Assembly: GCA_016870995.1 (NCBI GenBank)
Contig: VFZU01000010.1
Location: 1-64,000, forward strand
Length of the DNA: 64,000 nt
Direction of reading: 5' to 3'
DNA from: Acidobacteriota bacterium
Lineage (GTDB): Bacteria > Acidobacteriota > Terriglobia > Bryobacterales > Bryobacteraceae
Notes under the pieces: model-generated
Told to the model about the DNA's origin: nothing
What the model saw: only the letters and a program-made list of their open reading frames with translations
Databases searched by the model: none
Made by a program: the position numbers and the translations under genes
Shown here: positions 19,877-30,965 of the stretch, one piece after another
Layout of the letters: the number at the start of each line of letters is the position of its first letter
Numbering within the stretch: position 1 is the stretch's first letter

Positions 19877-20653
19877 CTATTCTGGCGTCGGCAAACCCAT
19901 CACCTTGAAGCCCGCATCGACATAGATCACATTGCCCGTGACGCCGCGTCCGAGATGGCTGCCAAGAAACGCTGCCGTATCCCCAACCTCGGCCGTTTCG
20001 GTGTTCTTGCGTAGTGGTGAGACCGCTGCCACGCCGTCCAGAATCTTCGAAAATCCACTGATTCCGCGCGCGCTTGCCGTCTTGATCGGCCCGGCTGAGA
20101 TCGCGTTCACGCGAATGCCCTTCGGCCCCAGCTCGCTCGCCAGATACCGCACGCAGGCCTCAAGCGCCGCTTTGGCCACGCCCATCACGTTGTAATTCGG
20201 GATCACGCGCTCGCTGCCCAGATAGGTCAGCGTCATGATTGCCCCACCTTCGGTCATCAACGGCGAAAGCGCCCGCGACACACTCACCAGTGAGTAGCTC
20301 GACACCTCCAAAGCCAACGCATAGCCGTCTTTGGACGTTTCAAGAAATGGTCGGCTCAAGTCGTCGCGGTTCGCAAATGCGATCGAATGGACGATGGCAT
20401 CGAGCCTTTCGCCCTTAAGCGCCTCAACCAGCGCCGCAAGCTCCTCATCTTTGGTGACATCGCAATTCAACACGAGCGATGCGCCCAGTTCCTGCCCCAG
20501 CTCTTCGACGGTCGCCTTTTGCCGCTCGCCCTGATAGGTCAAAATCAGGCGTGCTCCTTCCCGCCGGTAGCTCTCGGCTATCGCATACGCAATGCTCCAC
20601 TTATTGGCAACACCCAGGATGATCGCCGTCTTTCCGGCAAGAAGTTGAGACAT
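19877..20653 (-). CDS. fabI: Enoyl-[acyl-carrier-protein] reductase (NADH)
   Basis: GVANKWSIAYAIAESYRREGARLILTYQGER; LTYLGSERVIPNYNVMGVAKAALEACVRYLASELGPKGIRVNAISAGPIKTASA. Confidence 0.97.
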   Translation of the reverse strand: MSQLLAGKTAIILGVANKWSIAYAIAESYRREGARLILTYQGERQKATVEELGQELGASLVLNCDVTKDEELAALVEALKGERLDAIVHSIAFANRDDLSRPFLETSKDGYALALEVSSYSLVSVSRALSPLMTEGGAIMTLTYLGSERVIPNYNVMGVAKAALEACVRYLASELGPKGIRVNAISAGPIKTASARGISGFSKILDGVAAVSPLRKNTETAEVGDTAAFLGSHLGRGVTGNVIYVDAGFKVMGLPTPE

Positions 20654-20701
20654 AAACCATATTGTGTCATCTAAACTGGGGAAAGGAACATCCGAACATT
20701 T

Positions 20702-21310
20702 ATGGCATTCTCACTTCCCGCACTTCCCTACGCGCACGACGCGCTCGAACCGCACATCGATACCGCCACGATGGAGATCCATCACGGCAAGCATCATAAC
20801 GCTTATGTCACCAATCTGAACAAGGCCCTTGAGTCAGCCCCCGAGCTGGCTGGCAAGACGATTGAAGAACTGCTGGCCAATAACCTCGCCATCGTTCCCG
20901 ATGCCATCAAAGCCCCCGTTCGCAACAACGGTGGAGGCCACTACAACCATTCCCTCTTCTGGACCATCCTCGGCCCTGGTGCCGGTGGCACCCCGGTTGG
21001 CAAGCTCGCCGACGCCATCAACGAGACCTTCGGTTCTTTCGATGCTTTCAAAGAAAAGTTCGCCGCCGCCGCTACCACCCGCTTCGGTTCTGGTTGGGCC
21101 TGGCTGTCGAAGACCGCCGACGGCAAGCTTGAGATCAGCTCGACGCCCAACCAGGACAATCCGTTCATGGAAGGTAAGCACCCCATCATCGGCCTCGACG
21201 TTTGGGAGCACGCCTACTACCTGAAGTATCAGAATCGCCGCCCTGACTACATCTCCTCCTGGTGGAATGTTGTCAATTGGGTCGAAGCCGATACCCGCTT
21301 CAACGGCTAA
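20702..21310 (+). CDS. Superoxide dismutase (Fe/Mn family)
   Basis: [61 protein letters not shown]. Confidence 0.97.
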   Translation: MAFSLPALPYAHDALEPHIDTATMEIHHGKHHNAYVTNLNKALESAPELAGKTIEELLANNLAIVPDAIKAPVRNNGGGHYNHSLFWTILGPGAGGTPVGKLADAINETFGSFDAFKEKFAAAATTRFGSGWAWLSKTADGKLEISSTPNQDNPFMEGKHPIIGLDVWEHAYYLKYQNRRPDYISSWWNVVNWVEADTRFNG

Positions 21311-21332
21311 GCACTTACGATTCCAACAAAAG

Positions 21333-21355
21333 GCCCGCCGCAAGGCGGGCTTTTT
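21333..21355 (+). terminator. Intrinsic terminator after sod
   Basis: GCCCGCC-GCAA-GGCGGGC-TTTTT. Confidence 0.9.
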
Positions 21356-21373
21356 ACGTTACGATGCGATTCA

Positions 21374-22336
21374 ATGACCGATGTCCTCACGCTCACTGGC
21401 GTATCGAAAGTCTTCCCCTCGCACAGAGCTGTCGACAACGTAAACCTCACGATCCCGCCGGGCGAGTTCCACGCCCTGGTTGGCCCTTCCGGCTGCGGCA
21501 AAACCACAACTCTCCGCATGGTTGCCGGCTTTGAGATCCCCACGGAAGGGAACATCCTTCTCGAGGGCGCAAATGTCGCGAGCCTCCCTCCCTACGCACG
21601 CAACGTCTCCACCGTTTTTCAAAACTACGCTCTCTTCCCGCATCTCACGATCCGCCAGAATGTCGAATTCGGCCTCAAGCGCAAATCGGATCCCGGCAAC
21701 ATCCCCGCCAAAGTCGCCGAGGTTCTCGACCTCGTCCAACTCACCGGCAAGGAAGACCGGCTGCCCTCCCAGCTCTCTGGTGGCGAGAAACAGAGAGCTG
21801 CGCTGGCCCGTTCCCTTGCTCTCGCGCCCGCCGTCCTGCTACTCGATGAACCTCTCAGCGCCCTCGATCCGAACCTTCGCAAGCAAGTCCGCCTCGAGCT
21901 CAAAGCTCTCCAGCGCCGAGTCGGCATCACGTTTCTCATGGTCACCCACGACCAGGAAGAAGCCCTCACTCTCGCCGACCGCATCACGGTGATGAACAAA
22001 GGCAAGGTCGAACAAACCGGCACGCCTCATGAGATCTACCTCAAACCCCGCACGCCCTTCGTCGCGCAATTTCTTGGCGCCATGAACTGGCTCAATGGTT
22101 TCGGCCTTCGTCCCGAAGCCACACGCATTACTCCGCTTGAGCCTCCCTCGGGCGTCCCCTCGGTTCGAGCCACCGTGCTCGATTCCACATTTCTAGGCAA
22201 CTGCATCCATGTTCTCGCCGAAATGCCCAATGGCGAAACCATCACTGTCGAAGTCTCCCGCTTTGAAGGCACGCACAAACAAGGCGACCGCGTTCAGCTT
22301 TGGTGGAATCCCGAAGACGAGTTGCGCTTCTCATGA
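21374..22336 (+). CDS. potA: Spermidine/putrescine-type ABC transporter ATP-binding protein
   Basis: GPSGCGKTT, LSGGEKQRAALARSLA, LLDEPLSALDPNLR; TOBE-like C-terminus; operon context. Confidence 0.9.
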   Translation: MTDVLTLTGVSKVFPSHRAVDNVNLTIPPGEFHALVGPSGCGKTTTLRMVAGFEIPTEGNILLEGANVASLPPYARNVSTVFQNYALFPHLTIRQNVEFGLKRKSDPGNIPAKVAEVLDLVQLTGKEDRLPSQLSGGEKQRAALARSLALAPAVLLLDEPLSALDPNLRKQVRLELKALQRRVGITFLMVTHDQEEALTLADRITVMNKGKVEQTGTPHEIYLKPRTPFVAQFLGAMNWLNGFGLRPEATRITPLEPPSGVPSVRATVLDSTFLGNCIHVLAEMPNGETITVEVSRFEGTHKQGDRVQLWWNPEDELRFS

Positions 22337-23157
22337 CCCTGCGACGCATCTTCCTCGCTCCCGCCGCGCTCGTCACGATCGCCCTCTTTCTGGTGCCCAT
22401 GGCGATCGTTCTCGCCTACAGCCTGATGACCCGTGGGCCCTATGGAGGCCAGGGCATGCCCTGGACACTGGAGAACTACCAGCGCTTTTTCGATCCTCTC
22501 TATGGCGAGATTCTTTTGCGATCCTTCTGGATTGCCGGCGAAACCACGATCCTCTGCCTGGTTCTTGGCTTCCCCCTGGCTTGGTTCCTATCGCGCTCCG
22601 GCAAGCGCCGCGACCTTTACCTCCAACTCGTCATGCTCCCCTTCTGGACCAGCTTCCTGGTCCGCACCTACGCCTGGGTCTTCCTGCTTCGTGACACCGG
22701 CTTGTTCAATACCATCCTGCTCTCGCTCGACCTCATCACCGAACCGATCCCACTGCTTTACAACCACGGTGCAGTCCTGCTCGGCCTTGTCTATTGCAGT
22801 TTGCCTCTCGCAATCCTGCCCATTTACTCCACACTCGAACGTCTCGACTACGCCCTTGTCGAAGCCGCCGCCGACTTGGGCGCTAAACCCTTCGAGACCT
22901 TTCGAAAAATCGTGATCCCGGTCTCCGCGCCAGGCCTCCGTGCCGCTGCCTTTCTCACCTTTGTCCCTTCCCTTGGTACCTATCTCACAAGCGACCTCCT
23001 CGGTGGCGGCAGCACGATCCTGATCGGCAATCTCGTTCAGAACCAATTCACCACCGCGCGCGATTGGCCCTTCGGTGCCGCCGCTTCGCTGATCCTGATG
23101 GCGATCGTTCTGATCGGCCTGGTGGTCGTCACCCGCAACAATGAGGACATCCTGTGA
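22333..23157 (+). CDS. potB: ABC transporter permease, PotB-type
   Basis: EAAADLGAKPFETFRKIVIPVSAPGLRAA permease motif. Confidence 0.88.
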   Translation: MTLRRIFLAPAALVTIALFLVPMAIVLAYSLMTRGPYGGQGMPWTLENYQRFFDPLYGEILLRSFWIAGETTILCLVLGFPLAWFLSRSGKRRDLYLQLVMLPFWTSFLVRTYAWVFLLRDTGLFNTILLSLDLITEPIPLLYNHGAVLLGLVYCSLPLAILPIYSTLERLDYALVEAAADLGAKPFETFRKIVIPVSAPGLRAAAFLTFVPSLGTYLTSDLLGGGSTILIGNLVQNQFTTARDWPFGAAASLILMAIVLIGLVVVTRNNEDIL

Positions 23158-23918
23158 GGCCCACCGCACTCGGGCTTTACGCCACCGCCATCTACGCTTT
23201 TCTCCACTTGCCGCTGCTTGTCCTCGCAGTTTTCAGCTTCAACTCGTCGCGCCTCACCCATTGGGAGAGCTTCTCCCTCATCTGGTACAAAACCGCCCTC
23301 GGTGACCCAGCTCTGATGGAGGCCACCTTCAACAGTCTTGTCATAGCCGCCTTCGCCACCGTGCTCTCTACCTCCATTGGCACTCTTGCCGCGTACGGCC
23401 TCTGGAAGAAGAAAGCCCGCTGGCTCACTGCGTCGCTCTCGGTGTCGTTGGTCACACCGGAAATAGTCACCGCCGTCTCCCTGCTTGCGCTCTTCCAAAT
23501 CCTGTTCCGCGTGCTGCGTCTCCAACTTGGCATGCACACTGTTGTACTCGCTCACGTCAGCTTCTGCCTTGTCTACGTCGTCATGGTCGTCCTCGCCCGT
23601 CTTCGAACCATGGATGTAAGCTTTGAAGAAGCCGCTGCTGACCTTGGTGCTACCCCCTGGCAGGCCTTCTGCTACGTTACGTTGCCAATGCTGAAACCCG
23701 GCATCATCGCCGCAGCACTTTTGGCTTTCACCACGTCTCTCGACGACTACGTCATTACTTCGCTCGTTGCTGGCGTCGACAGCGAAACACTGCCCATGAT
23801 CATTTACGGTATGGCTCGCCGCGGCGTAAATCCAGCTGTCAATGCAATCTCAACGATCATCGTTTTTGGCCTGGGCATTTTGATTGTGATCAGTCAACGA
23901 CTGGAGCAACAGAAATGA
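23154..23918 (+). CDS. potC: ABC transporter permease, PotC-type
   Basis: EAAADLGATPWQAFCYVTLPMLKPGIIAAALLAFTTSLDDYVIT. Confidence 0.9.
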   Translation: MRPTALGLYATAIYAFLHLPLLVLAVFSFNSSRLTHWESFSLIWYKTALGDPALMEATFNSLVIAAFATVLSTSIGTLAAYGLWKKKARWLTASLSVSLVTPEIVTAVSLLALFQILFRVLRLQLGMHTVVLAHVSFCLVYVVMVVLARLRTMDVSFEEAAADLGATPWQAFCYVTLPMLKPGIIAAALLAFTTSLDDYVITSLVAGVDSETLPMIIYGMARRGVNPAVNAISTIIVFGLGILIVISQRLEQQK

Positions 23919-24886
23919 ACCGCCGCCATTTCTTCCTTGCACTCTCAGGCCTTGCGGGTTGCACCCGCAATTCGCGGCCTCGTCTGAACGTCATCAACTA
24001 CTCGGACTACATCGCCAAAGACACCATCCCAAACTTCGAGCGCGAATTCAACGTCGATGTCCGCTACTCCGCCGTCATCGAAGGCAGCGAAGAGACCATT
24101 GCCAAAACCATGTCGGGCAATTCGGGCTGGGATGTCGTTTTCCCTGAAAATCGCCTGGTTTTCCCGATGCAAGAAATGAGCCTCCTTGCACCTCTTGATC
24201 ATTCCCGCCTTACAAATCTCAATCAGCTCAGCGCTCGCTTTCGCAATCCCAACTGGGACCGTGACCTCCGCTGGAGTGTTCCTTACCTGTGGTCCTGTTG
24301 CGGCATCCTCTGCCCACGTGCGGCTTCCATCACGAGTTGGCGGAATCTCTGGAACGAGCAATACCGTGGAAAAATCACCATGCTGGATGAGCCCAGTGAA
24401 GTCTTCGCCGCCTGCCTCAAGGTCCTTGGCCATTCCATCAACACCGACGATCCCGTTCAACTCCGCGCAGCGCAGAAGCTCGCCATCGACCAAAAGCGCT
24501 ACCTCCGCGCCTACCTCAACACAGAAGTACGCGACCAGGTTGCCTCGGGCGACGTCCAGGCGGCGCAACTCTGGCAAGGCAGCGCCCAACTCACCATCGA
24601 CAGCGCACCTCGGCTCCACTTCGTTCACCCAAGCGAGGGATATAGCCTTTACTGTGACTGCGTTGCGATTCTTGCGGAATCAAAGCGCCAGGACCTCGCC
24701 CACGAGTTCTTAAACTATCTTTATCGCCCCGCCGTCGCCGCCGCCAACTCCAGAGCCAGCCGCGCCTCCAGTCCTTGTACCAACACGAATGAATCCGTCC
24801 TCGCGAGCGGCGAATGGTTCCGCACTTCTTCAGGCCCCACCCAGCGTCTCCGCGACCGTCTCTGGACTGAGATAAAGTCCGCCTAG
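23915..24886 (+). CDS. potD: Spermidine/putrescine-type substrate-binding protein (lipoprotein)
   Basis: Lipobox LAGC; LNVINYSDYIAKDTIPNFEREFNVDVRY; operon position. Confidence 0.85.
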   Translation: MNRRHFFLALSGLAGCTRNSRPRLNVINYSDYIAKDTIPNFEREFNVDVRYSAVIEGSEETIAKTMSGNSGWDVVFPENRLVFPMQEMSLLAPLDHSRLTNLNQLSARFRNPNWDRDLRWSVPYLWSCCGILCPRAASITSWRNLWNEQYRGKITMLDEPSEVFAACLKVLGHSINTDDPVQLRAAQKLAIDQKRYLRAYLNTEVRDQVASGDVQAAQLWQGSAQLTIDSAPRLHFVHPSEGYSLYCDCVAILAESKRQDLAHEFLNYLYRPAVAAANSRASRASSPCTNTNESVLASGEWFRTSSGPTQRLRDRLWTEIKSA

Positions 24887-25014
24887 CATCTCCTAAGCCC
24901 TTCCATAGTTCGAGAACTCGTCTTAGATCTTCCATCGCTCTTAAGCTTTTCAGCGATCGCCCGGTGCATTGCGAGACTCCGCGAGTCGATTCGGCCATGG
25001 CCGACCAATGCCCG

Positions 25015-25389
25015 CTAAGCCTCATTGACGACGGTGGCAAGCATCTCAACCCTCTTGGGCAAAGTAGATTGAACGTGCAAGCAGCCGTGGTGGTCAAAAT
25101 CGATTCGCGTTCCTTCCGGTCGCAATTCGAAGTGCAGGTCGAATTCACCAACACATGCTTTTTCAGCCTGCGCGATTACTTTCATCCAACGCACCATTTC
25201 TTCTACGGGTACCTCATCGGGATTCCATTTCTGCTCCAGCGGAGTTCTTGAAACGAACCCGACTGAAGCCCAGAAGGACTTCATGCCCTCAGCGGTCAAA
25301 CGCATTTGCAACCCTATCGCAATCTTGAGTAGCCGTTCTTCCTCAAAAGGGCCCATCCAGATTTCAGAATCCACAGATTCAATATACAT
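25015..25389 (-). CDS. Hypothetical protein
   Basis: MYIESVDSEIWMGPFEEERLLKIAIGLQMRLTAEG...HFELRPEGTRIDFDHHGCLHVQSTLPKRVEML; well-formed composition, no family recognised. Confidence 0.5.
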   Translation of the reverse strand: MYIESVDSEIWMGPFEEERLLKIAIGLQMRLTAEGMKSFWASVGFVSRTPLEQKWNPDEVPVEEMVRWMKVIAQAEKACVGEFDLHFELRPEGTRIDFDHHGCLHVQSTLPKRVEMLATVVNEA

Positions 25390-25501
25390 ACCTTCACCCA
25401 ATCGAGCCTTCGGACAGCATGCCAAACATCCATTCCGATTTTCGAAACGTTCTATAAAGTGCCCGCATCCAAACGGGCAGGTAGTTAGAAAGGCCAAGAA
25501 A

Positions 25502-26035
25502 ATGAAAAACACAATTTTCAGTGCAGTATTTGCAACTCTCCTGGCCACCACTCCTCTTGTGAGCGCGAGCGTACCGGCCCCGCAAACAGAAGAGCAGCGG
25601 CTGGCCAAACAGGTTCGTCACGAGCTCATCACACTTCCGTTCTACGGTGTATTCGATAACCTCGCCTATTCCATGGACGGTCGCAAAGTCACCTTGATTG
25701 GACAGGTCACCCGGCCTGTACTTGCTTCCTCTGCCGCCAATGTCGTCAAGTCGATCCCTGGCGTCGAAGAAGTTGTCAACAACATCGAAGTGCTTCCCTT
25801 GTCGCCCAATGACGACCGCCTCCGCATCGCGCTCTATCGCACAATCTTCAGTCAGGCCTCGCTTGGCCGCTACACCCTGGGCGCCAACCCTCCGGTGCGC
25901 ATTCTCGTCAAGAACGGTAACGTAACGCTCGCTGGCGTTGTTCTCAACGAAATGGACAAGAATCTGGCCGGGCTCTTCGCGAATCAGGTCAATGGCGTCT
26001 TCACCGTCACCAATAACCTGACCACCGAGAAGTAA
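25502..26035 (+). CDS. BON-domain periplasmic protein
   Basis: Signal peptide; two BON-like units (VTLIGQVTRPVLASSAANVVKSIPGVEEVVNNIEV; VRILVKNGNVTLAGVVLNEMDKNLAG). Confidence 0.88.
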   Translation: MKNTIFSAVFATLLATTPLVSASVPAPQTEEQRLAKQVRHELITLPFYGVFDNLAYSMDGRKVTLIGQVTRPVLASSAANVVKSIPGVEEVVNNIEVLPLSPNDDRLRIALYRTIFSQASLGRYTLGANPPVRILVKNGNVTLAGVVLNEMDKNLAGLFANQVNGVFTVTNNLTTEK

Positions 26036-26059
26036 ATCCTGACAACCCAAATAGGGCGC

Positions 26060-26770
26060 ATGAGATCAGGTTTGTTTCCAACTCCTTGTTTGATACCAGA
26101 GCCCGCGCACATCCTCCTGCGCGGGCTCCTTTTTCTGTTTGCGATTTCGACCAACGCCGAGACGCTAGTCCTTGGCCTCGCAGGCGGTTGGGAAGATCCC
26201 CACGCCCCGTGGTCGATCACACGCCGTATCGCCAATCGTCTCGAACCCACCCACCCCAACGTTCATTTCGAGACGCTAGGTAATCACGATCTCAAAGCTG
26301 CCCGCAAGCTGATCTTTCAAACCCTCGATCAAGATCGCGACGGCAAGCTCAGTAAGGCCGAGCGCGATGATGCGCAGCTCATCCTTTACGGCCAATCGCT
26401 CGGCGGCTCAGCCACCATCCGCTTATGTCGCTGGCTCAAAAAGCAGGAAGTCCCGGTCCGGCTCACAGTGCAAATCGATAGTGTCGGCTTACGCGACGGC
26501 AAAATCCCGAGTAATGTTCGCGAAGCTGCCAACCTCTACCAGCACGACCTCGGCCCCATCCGCGGTCAATCCACGATCCGCCCTGAAGACCCCAAGCGCA
26601 CAGTCATCCTTGGCAATTGGCGCTACACCTATCCGAAAGACAAGATCCTCGATACGACCAAGATGCCGTTGGCACATCGCATCATTCTCAACCCGCACCT
26701 CAAAATGGAGTTCGATCCCGAAGTCATCGCAAAGGTGGCGGATCTGATCGCAACCTCTCTCAGCCATTAA
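26060..26770 (+). CDS. Secreted alpha/beta-hydrolase-like protein with an EF-hand-like loop
   Basis: LDQDRDGKLSKAERDDA followed by LILYGQSLGGSATIRL; start codon uncertain. Confidence 0.55.
   Translation: MRSGLFPTPCLIPEPAHILLRGLLFLFAISTNAETLVLGLAGGWEDPHAPWSITRRIANRLEPTHPNVHFETLGNHDLKAARKLIFQTLDQDRDGKLSKAERDDAQLILYGQSLGGSATIRLCRWLKKQEVPVRLTVQIDSVGLRDGKIPSNVREAANLYQHDLGPIRGQSTIRPEDPKRTVILGNWRYTYPKDKILDTTKMPLAHRIILNPHLKMEFDPEVIAKVADLIATSLSH
26100..26135 (+). terminator. Terminator-like hairpin overlapping the 5' coding region of ORF 26060
   Basis: GAGCCCGCGCA-CATCCTCC-TGCGCGGGCTC-C-TTTTT, perfect 11-bp stem. Confidence 0.75.
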
Positions 26771-26797
26771 GGGTCTTTTGGTGCAACATCTCAATTT

Positions 26798-27736
26798 ATG
26801 GCTGATCCCCTTCGATATTTTTACGACGCCAAACAGCGAGAATTGGCCGATCAAATCTGGACGATCGCTGCCACCAAAACCACTTTCTACACAACGGTCT
26901 GCTCGATGAATCGCTACTGGTTCAATTCATCGGACGCAAGACGCCTACTCCATGCCAAGGACTAGACCACATATTGGCGGCAGGATGGAGGGCCCGAAGA
27001 CAACGAAGCCGTGAATCGTCAGTTAGGCAAAGACAAGAATTACTACTCAGGCGAATGCATTGCTGATGTAGAGCATTTCTTTGTCGCCGCATTCATGGAA
27101 GTTGCTATCAGTCCTTCACTCACACAGGTCGGTATCCTTGGATGGGAAGTCTTTGATATCACGCTCAAGCGCCCCGTTCTCAAGGCAATGGAAGCAGATA
27201 TACATGGACGCGATGTGACAACTGCTTTCTTGGGCGGCTTTCACAAAGGCTTTGACGGGTGGCTTAAGTCAGCCAAATGGAATGGTGGCCAAGCGATTCG
27301 CGCGCAATCCGGTATCGCCTTCGGTGCCGAAATTATAGAAGGGCACACGATCTTGCCCCTCGAGCCCTCCATGGGCATTGCCCGTGCGACAGTGGCTCTT
27401 CGCGATGCGGTGAATTTCGTAGAAAAAGTCCTGGCTTCACCTCCTCCGCCCCGCCTTGACTCTGCACCCATTGGCATTTGTCCGATCCCTCCCAAACCCG
27501 GAGTCCCCGATAAAGAATTCAAACTGGATTTCAACGACCCCAAACGCCGCTCGCTGTCCGCTGTTTCCATGGCTGTTTACAACACCTTCGACTTATGGCC
27601 TCTGATCTGGTGGCACAACCCCAGCTTGGCTGCCAATCCGAATAGGCTCAAAGGTCTCACCCATGTCCGCTACCGAGAGCTATCCACATACACGCAGGCC
27701 GACATCGCCGCCGCAAAGGCCGCAGCGCCTTCTTAG
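26798..27736 (+). pseudogene. Protein with LysM-like C-terminus, interrupted by an in-frame TAG at 26963-26965
   Basis: MADPLRYFYDAKQRELADQIW...LLHAKD*TTYWRQDGGPEDNEAVNRQLGKDKNYYSGE...NTFDLWPLIWWHNPSLAANPNRLKGLTHVRYRELSTYTQADIAAAKAAAPS in one frame. Confidence 0.5.
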
Positions 27737-27750
27737 AAGAAGTACCCTCT

Positions 27751-29121
27751 TTAGACCTGCACTTTTTTCCAGCGACCCATCTTGAAGGCAACGATGCCGC
27801 ACACCGCTAGCAAACTCTCGGTCATCGTCACAGTTGCGAACACGCCGTTTGGCCCCCATTGTCCAGCTAGATAGTGGGCCATTGGCAATTGAAACAACCA
27901 GTAACAAAACACATTGATCATCGTGGGCGTAATTGTGTCCCCTGCTCCATTGAAGGCCTGCACCAGCACCAGCCCATAGGCGTACAGAAGGTACCCGTAA
28001 GAGATTAGTCGCAGCGCACTCTTGCCCACTTCCACAACAGCAGCTTCATTTGTGAAGATGCGGATCAACGGCTCTGAGAAGAAGATAAACCCTACGCTGA
28101 CGAGCCCCAGGAAGATCATGTTGTAGAACCCACACAGCCACGCCGCCCGCTCGCTCCGCTCCGGTTTCCCTGCCCCCAGGTTCTGCCCCATCAGCGTGGC
28201 AGCAGCTCCACCCAATCCCCAACTCGGCAGAATCGTGAAGATGATAATCCGGATCGCGATTGTGTACCCTGCGGTTGCCGTACTGCCAAACTGCGCCACA
28301 ATCCGACTCAGCATCAGCCAGCTTGCCGTTCCAATCAGATACTGCACCATCGCTGGGAAGCTCACCTTCAGCATGTCCCAGATCAACTCCAGATTGGGCC
28401 GTAGATGCCACAGCCTCATCTGCCATCGCTCTCCGGGTTGAAATAACTGGTAGAACTGATAGCAAACGCCGACACTTCGCCCAATCGTCGTCGCCACAGC
28501 CGAGCCAGCAACCCCCATTGCAGGAAACGGTCCCCACCCGAAGATCAGACAAGGGTCGAGAACCAGATTTACCCCATTGGCAATCCACAACACCCGCATC
28601 GCAATCGCCGCATCGCCGGCCCCGCGAAAAATCGCATTGATCAAGAAGATCAGAATGATCGAATAGGTGCCCCCGAACATGATCGTCGTATAGCCATAGC
28701 CGCTTTCGACAACCGCCATATCGGGTGACATCCAGCCGAGCATTGTCTTGGCGCACAGCGCTGCTGGCAAACCCATTGCCACGCTGAAAAACAACCCAAT
28801 CAGAATCGCCTGACCCGCCGAAGCACTCGCACCCTCGGGATCTTTTTCCCCAATCCGCCGCGCGACAAATGCAGTCGCCCCAGCGCACAAACCCATCGCC
28901 ACCCCAAAGACGATTGTTTCCATCGCCTCCGTCAAGCCAACTGTTGCCACGGCGGCCGGGCCCAGCCCGGCCACCCAGAACACATTCACGATGACGAACA
29001 AGCTCTCCATCGAGAGCTCCAGCACCATCGGGATCGCGAGCAATGCAATCGCCCGCTTCAAGCTTCCCTCAGTGAAGTCCTGATCGCTGCCCCTCAGGGC
29101 TTCCTTGAGGGTTTCGATCAA
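27751..29121 (-). CDS. MATE family efflux transporter
   Basis: 12-TM pattern; [31 protein letters not shown]. Confidence 0.92.
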   Translation of the reverse strand: MIETLKEALRGSDQDFTEGSLKRAIALLAIPMVLELSMESLFVIVNVFWVAGLGPAAVATVGLTEAMETIVFGVAMGLCAGATAFVARRIGEKDPEGASASAGQAILIGLFFSVAMGLPAALCAKTMLGWMSPDMAVVESGYGYTTIMFGGTYSIILIFLINAIFRGAGDAAIAMRVLWIANGVNLVLDPCLIFGWGPFPAMGVAGSAVATTIGRSVGVCYQFYQLFQPGERWQMRLWHLRPNLELIWDMLKVSFPAMVQYLIGTASWLMLSRIVAQFGSTATAGYTIAIRIIIFTILPSWGLGGAAATLMGQNLGAGKPERSERAAWLCGFYNMIFLGLVSVGFIFFSEPLIRIFTNEAAVVEVGKSALRLISYGYLLYAYGLVLVQAFNGAGDTITPTMINVFCYWLFQLPMAHYLAGQWGPNGVFATVTMTESLLAVCGIVAFKMGRWKKVQV

Positions 29122-30917
29122 CGCTGATTTGCCTTTAGAATTTTCTTACGCAACCGGATCGACTTCGGCGTGATCTCGACAAATTCATCGATCTCGATGA
29201 ATTCGATCGCGAGTTCTAGCGTCATGATCTTCGGCGGCACCAGGCGAATCGCATCGTCCGCCGACGAGCTACGCATGTTCGTCAGCTTCTTTTCACGCAC
29301 GATGTTCACGTTCAAATCGGAATCACGCGAGTTCTCGCCAACGATCATGCCTTCGTACACTTCCTGCCCGGGCGACATAAAAATCTCGCCGCGCTCCTGC
29401 AGGCCGTTGATCGCAAATGCCGTCGTCACGCCAGCGCGATCGGAAATCAACACACCCGTCGGGCGCATGGGAATGTCGCCCTGCCAATCCATGTAGCCAT
29501 TGAATAGCGAGTTCATAATCGCGGTTCCACGAGTCTCCGTCAGCATCTCGTTGCGAATCCCAATCAACCCGCGCGACGGCACCTGGAACTCAAGCCGCAC
29601 GCGACCCGAGCCATGGTTGACCATCTTCATCATCTTGCCCTTGCGGTAGCCCATCTTCTCGATCACCACGCCAATAAAGGCTTCCGAGCAATCGATCAAC
29701 AGGATTTCTTGCGGTTCCTTGAGCACGCCATCGATTTCCTTGGTTACGATTTCGGGCTTCGATACCTGCAGTTCATAACCTTCGCGCCGCATCGTTTCGA
29801 TCAGAATTGCCAATTGCAATTCACCGCGGCCCATCACCTTCATGCTGTCGGGCGAGCCGGTGTCTTCCACCTTCAGCGCCACGTTCGTGAGCAGTTCCTT
29901 CTCGAGGCGGTCCTTCAAATTGCGCGAGGTCACCAATGAACCTTCGCGACCCACAAAGGGAGACGTGTTGATCGTAAACGTCATCGCAATTGTCGGCTCG
30001 TCGATGTGGATCTTCGGCAGCGGCTTCGGGTTTTCAACTTCCGTAACCGTCTCGCCGATCGTGATTCCTTCCACGCCAGCAATCGAAATGATGTCGCCGG
30101 GATAAGCTTCCGTCTCATCCATGCGCTTCAGGCCTTCGAAGCTGTACATCTTCGTGATGCGTGTCTTTTGCAGGCTGCCATCGATCTTGGCGATGTTCAC
30201 TTCCTGGCCGTGCTTCAGAGTTCCGTTGAACACGCGCCCAACTCCCAAGCGGCCCAGGTAGTCGGAATAATCGAGGTTGGCGATCAGCATCTGCAACGGA
30301 GCCTCGGCCGATCCCTTCGGCGGCGGGATGTGTTTGATGATCGTTTCAAACAAAGGCTCGAGAGTCGTTGCCTCTTCCTCCATGCTCATCTTGGCGACAC
30401 CCTGCTTGCCAATCGCGTACACCACAGGAAACTCTAATTGATGCTCCTGAGCATCAAGGTCAATAAACAGGTCGTAGACTTCGTTCAGCACTTCCTGCAC
30501 TCGTGCATCCGGCCGGTCGATCTTGTTGATCACGACGATCGGAGTCAGATGCGCTTCAAGAGCTTTCGACAGCACGTAGCGCGTTTGCGGCAACGGACCT
30601 TCACTTGCGTCGACCAGCAGCATGACGCCGTCAACCATCTTGAGCGCCCGCTCTACTTCTCCACCGAAGTCGCTGTGGCCCGGGGTGTCGCAGATGTTGA
30701 TCTTGACGCCCTTGTAGCGGATCCCGGTGATCTTGGCGAGAATCGTGATGCCACGTTCGCGCTCCAGATCATTCGAATCCATGACGCGATCCTTCAATTC
30801 TTCGTTCGAGCGGAAGATGCCGCTCTGCCGCAGCATGGTGTCGACCAGCGTCGTCTTTCCATGGTCTACGTGCGCAACAATAGCGATGTTTCTTACTTTG
30901 TCAGGTGAAAAAGGCAT
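29118..30917 (-). CDS. typA: Translational GTPase TypA/BipA
   Basis: [73 protein letters not shown]. Confidence 0.97.
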   Translation of the reverse strand: MPFSPDKVRNIAIVAHVDHGKTTLVDTMLRQSGIFRSNEELKDRVMDSNDLERERGITILAKITGIRYKGVKINICDTPGHSDFGGEVERALKMVDGVMLLVDASEGPLPQTRYVLSKALEAHLTPIVVINKIDRPDARVQEVLNEVYDLFIDLDAQEHQLEFPVVYAIGKQGVAKMSMEEEATTLEPLFETIIKHIPPPKGSAEAPLQMLIANLDYSDYLGRLGVGRVFNGTLKHGQEVNIAKIDGSLQKTRITKMYSFEGLKRMDETEAYPGDIISIAGVEGITIGETVTEVENPKPLPKIHIDEPTIAMTFTINTSPFVGREGSLVTSRNLKDRLEKELLTNVALKVEDTGSPDSMKVMGRGELQLAILIETMRREGYELQVSKPEIVTKEIDGVLKEPQEILLIDCSEAFIGVVIEKMGYRKGKMMKMVNHGSGRVRLEFQVPSRGLIGIRNEMLTETRGTAIMNSLFNGYMDWQGDIPMRPTGVLISDRAGVTTAFAINGLQERGEIFMSPGQEVYEGMIVGENSRDSDLNVNIVREKKLTNMRSSSADDAIRLVPPKIMTLELAIEFIEIDEFVEITPKSIRLRKKILKANQR

Positions 30918-30965
30918 GAGAGGGGTAATCTATAGAATCGCACGTTACTGCTACCCTAGGGGTGG

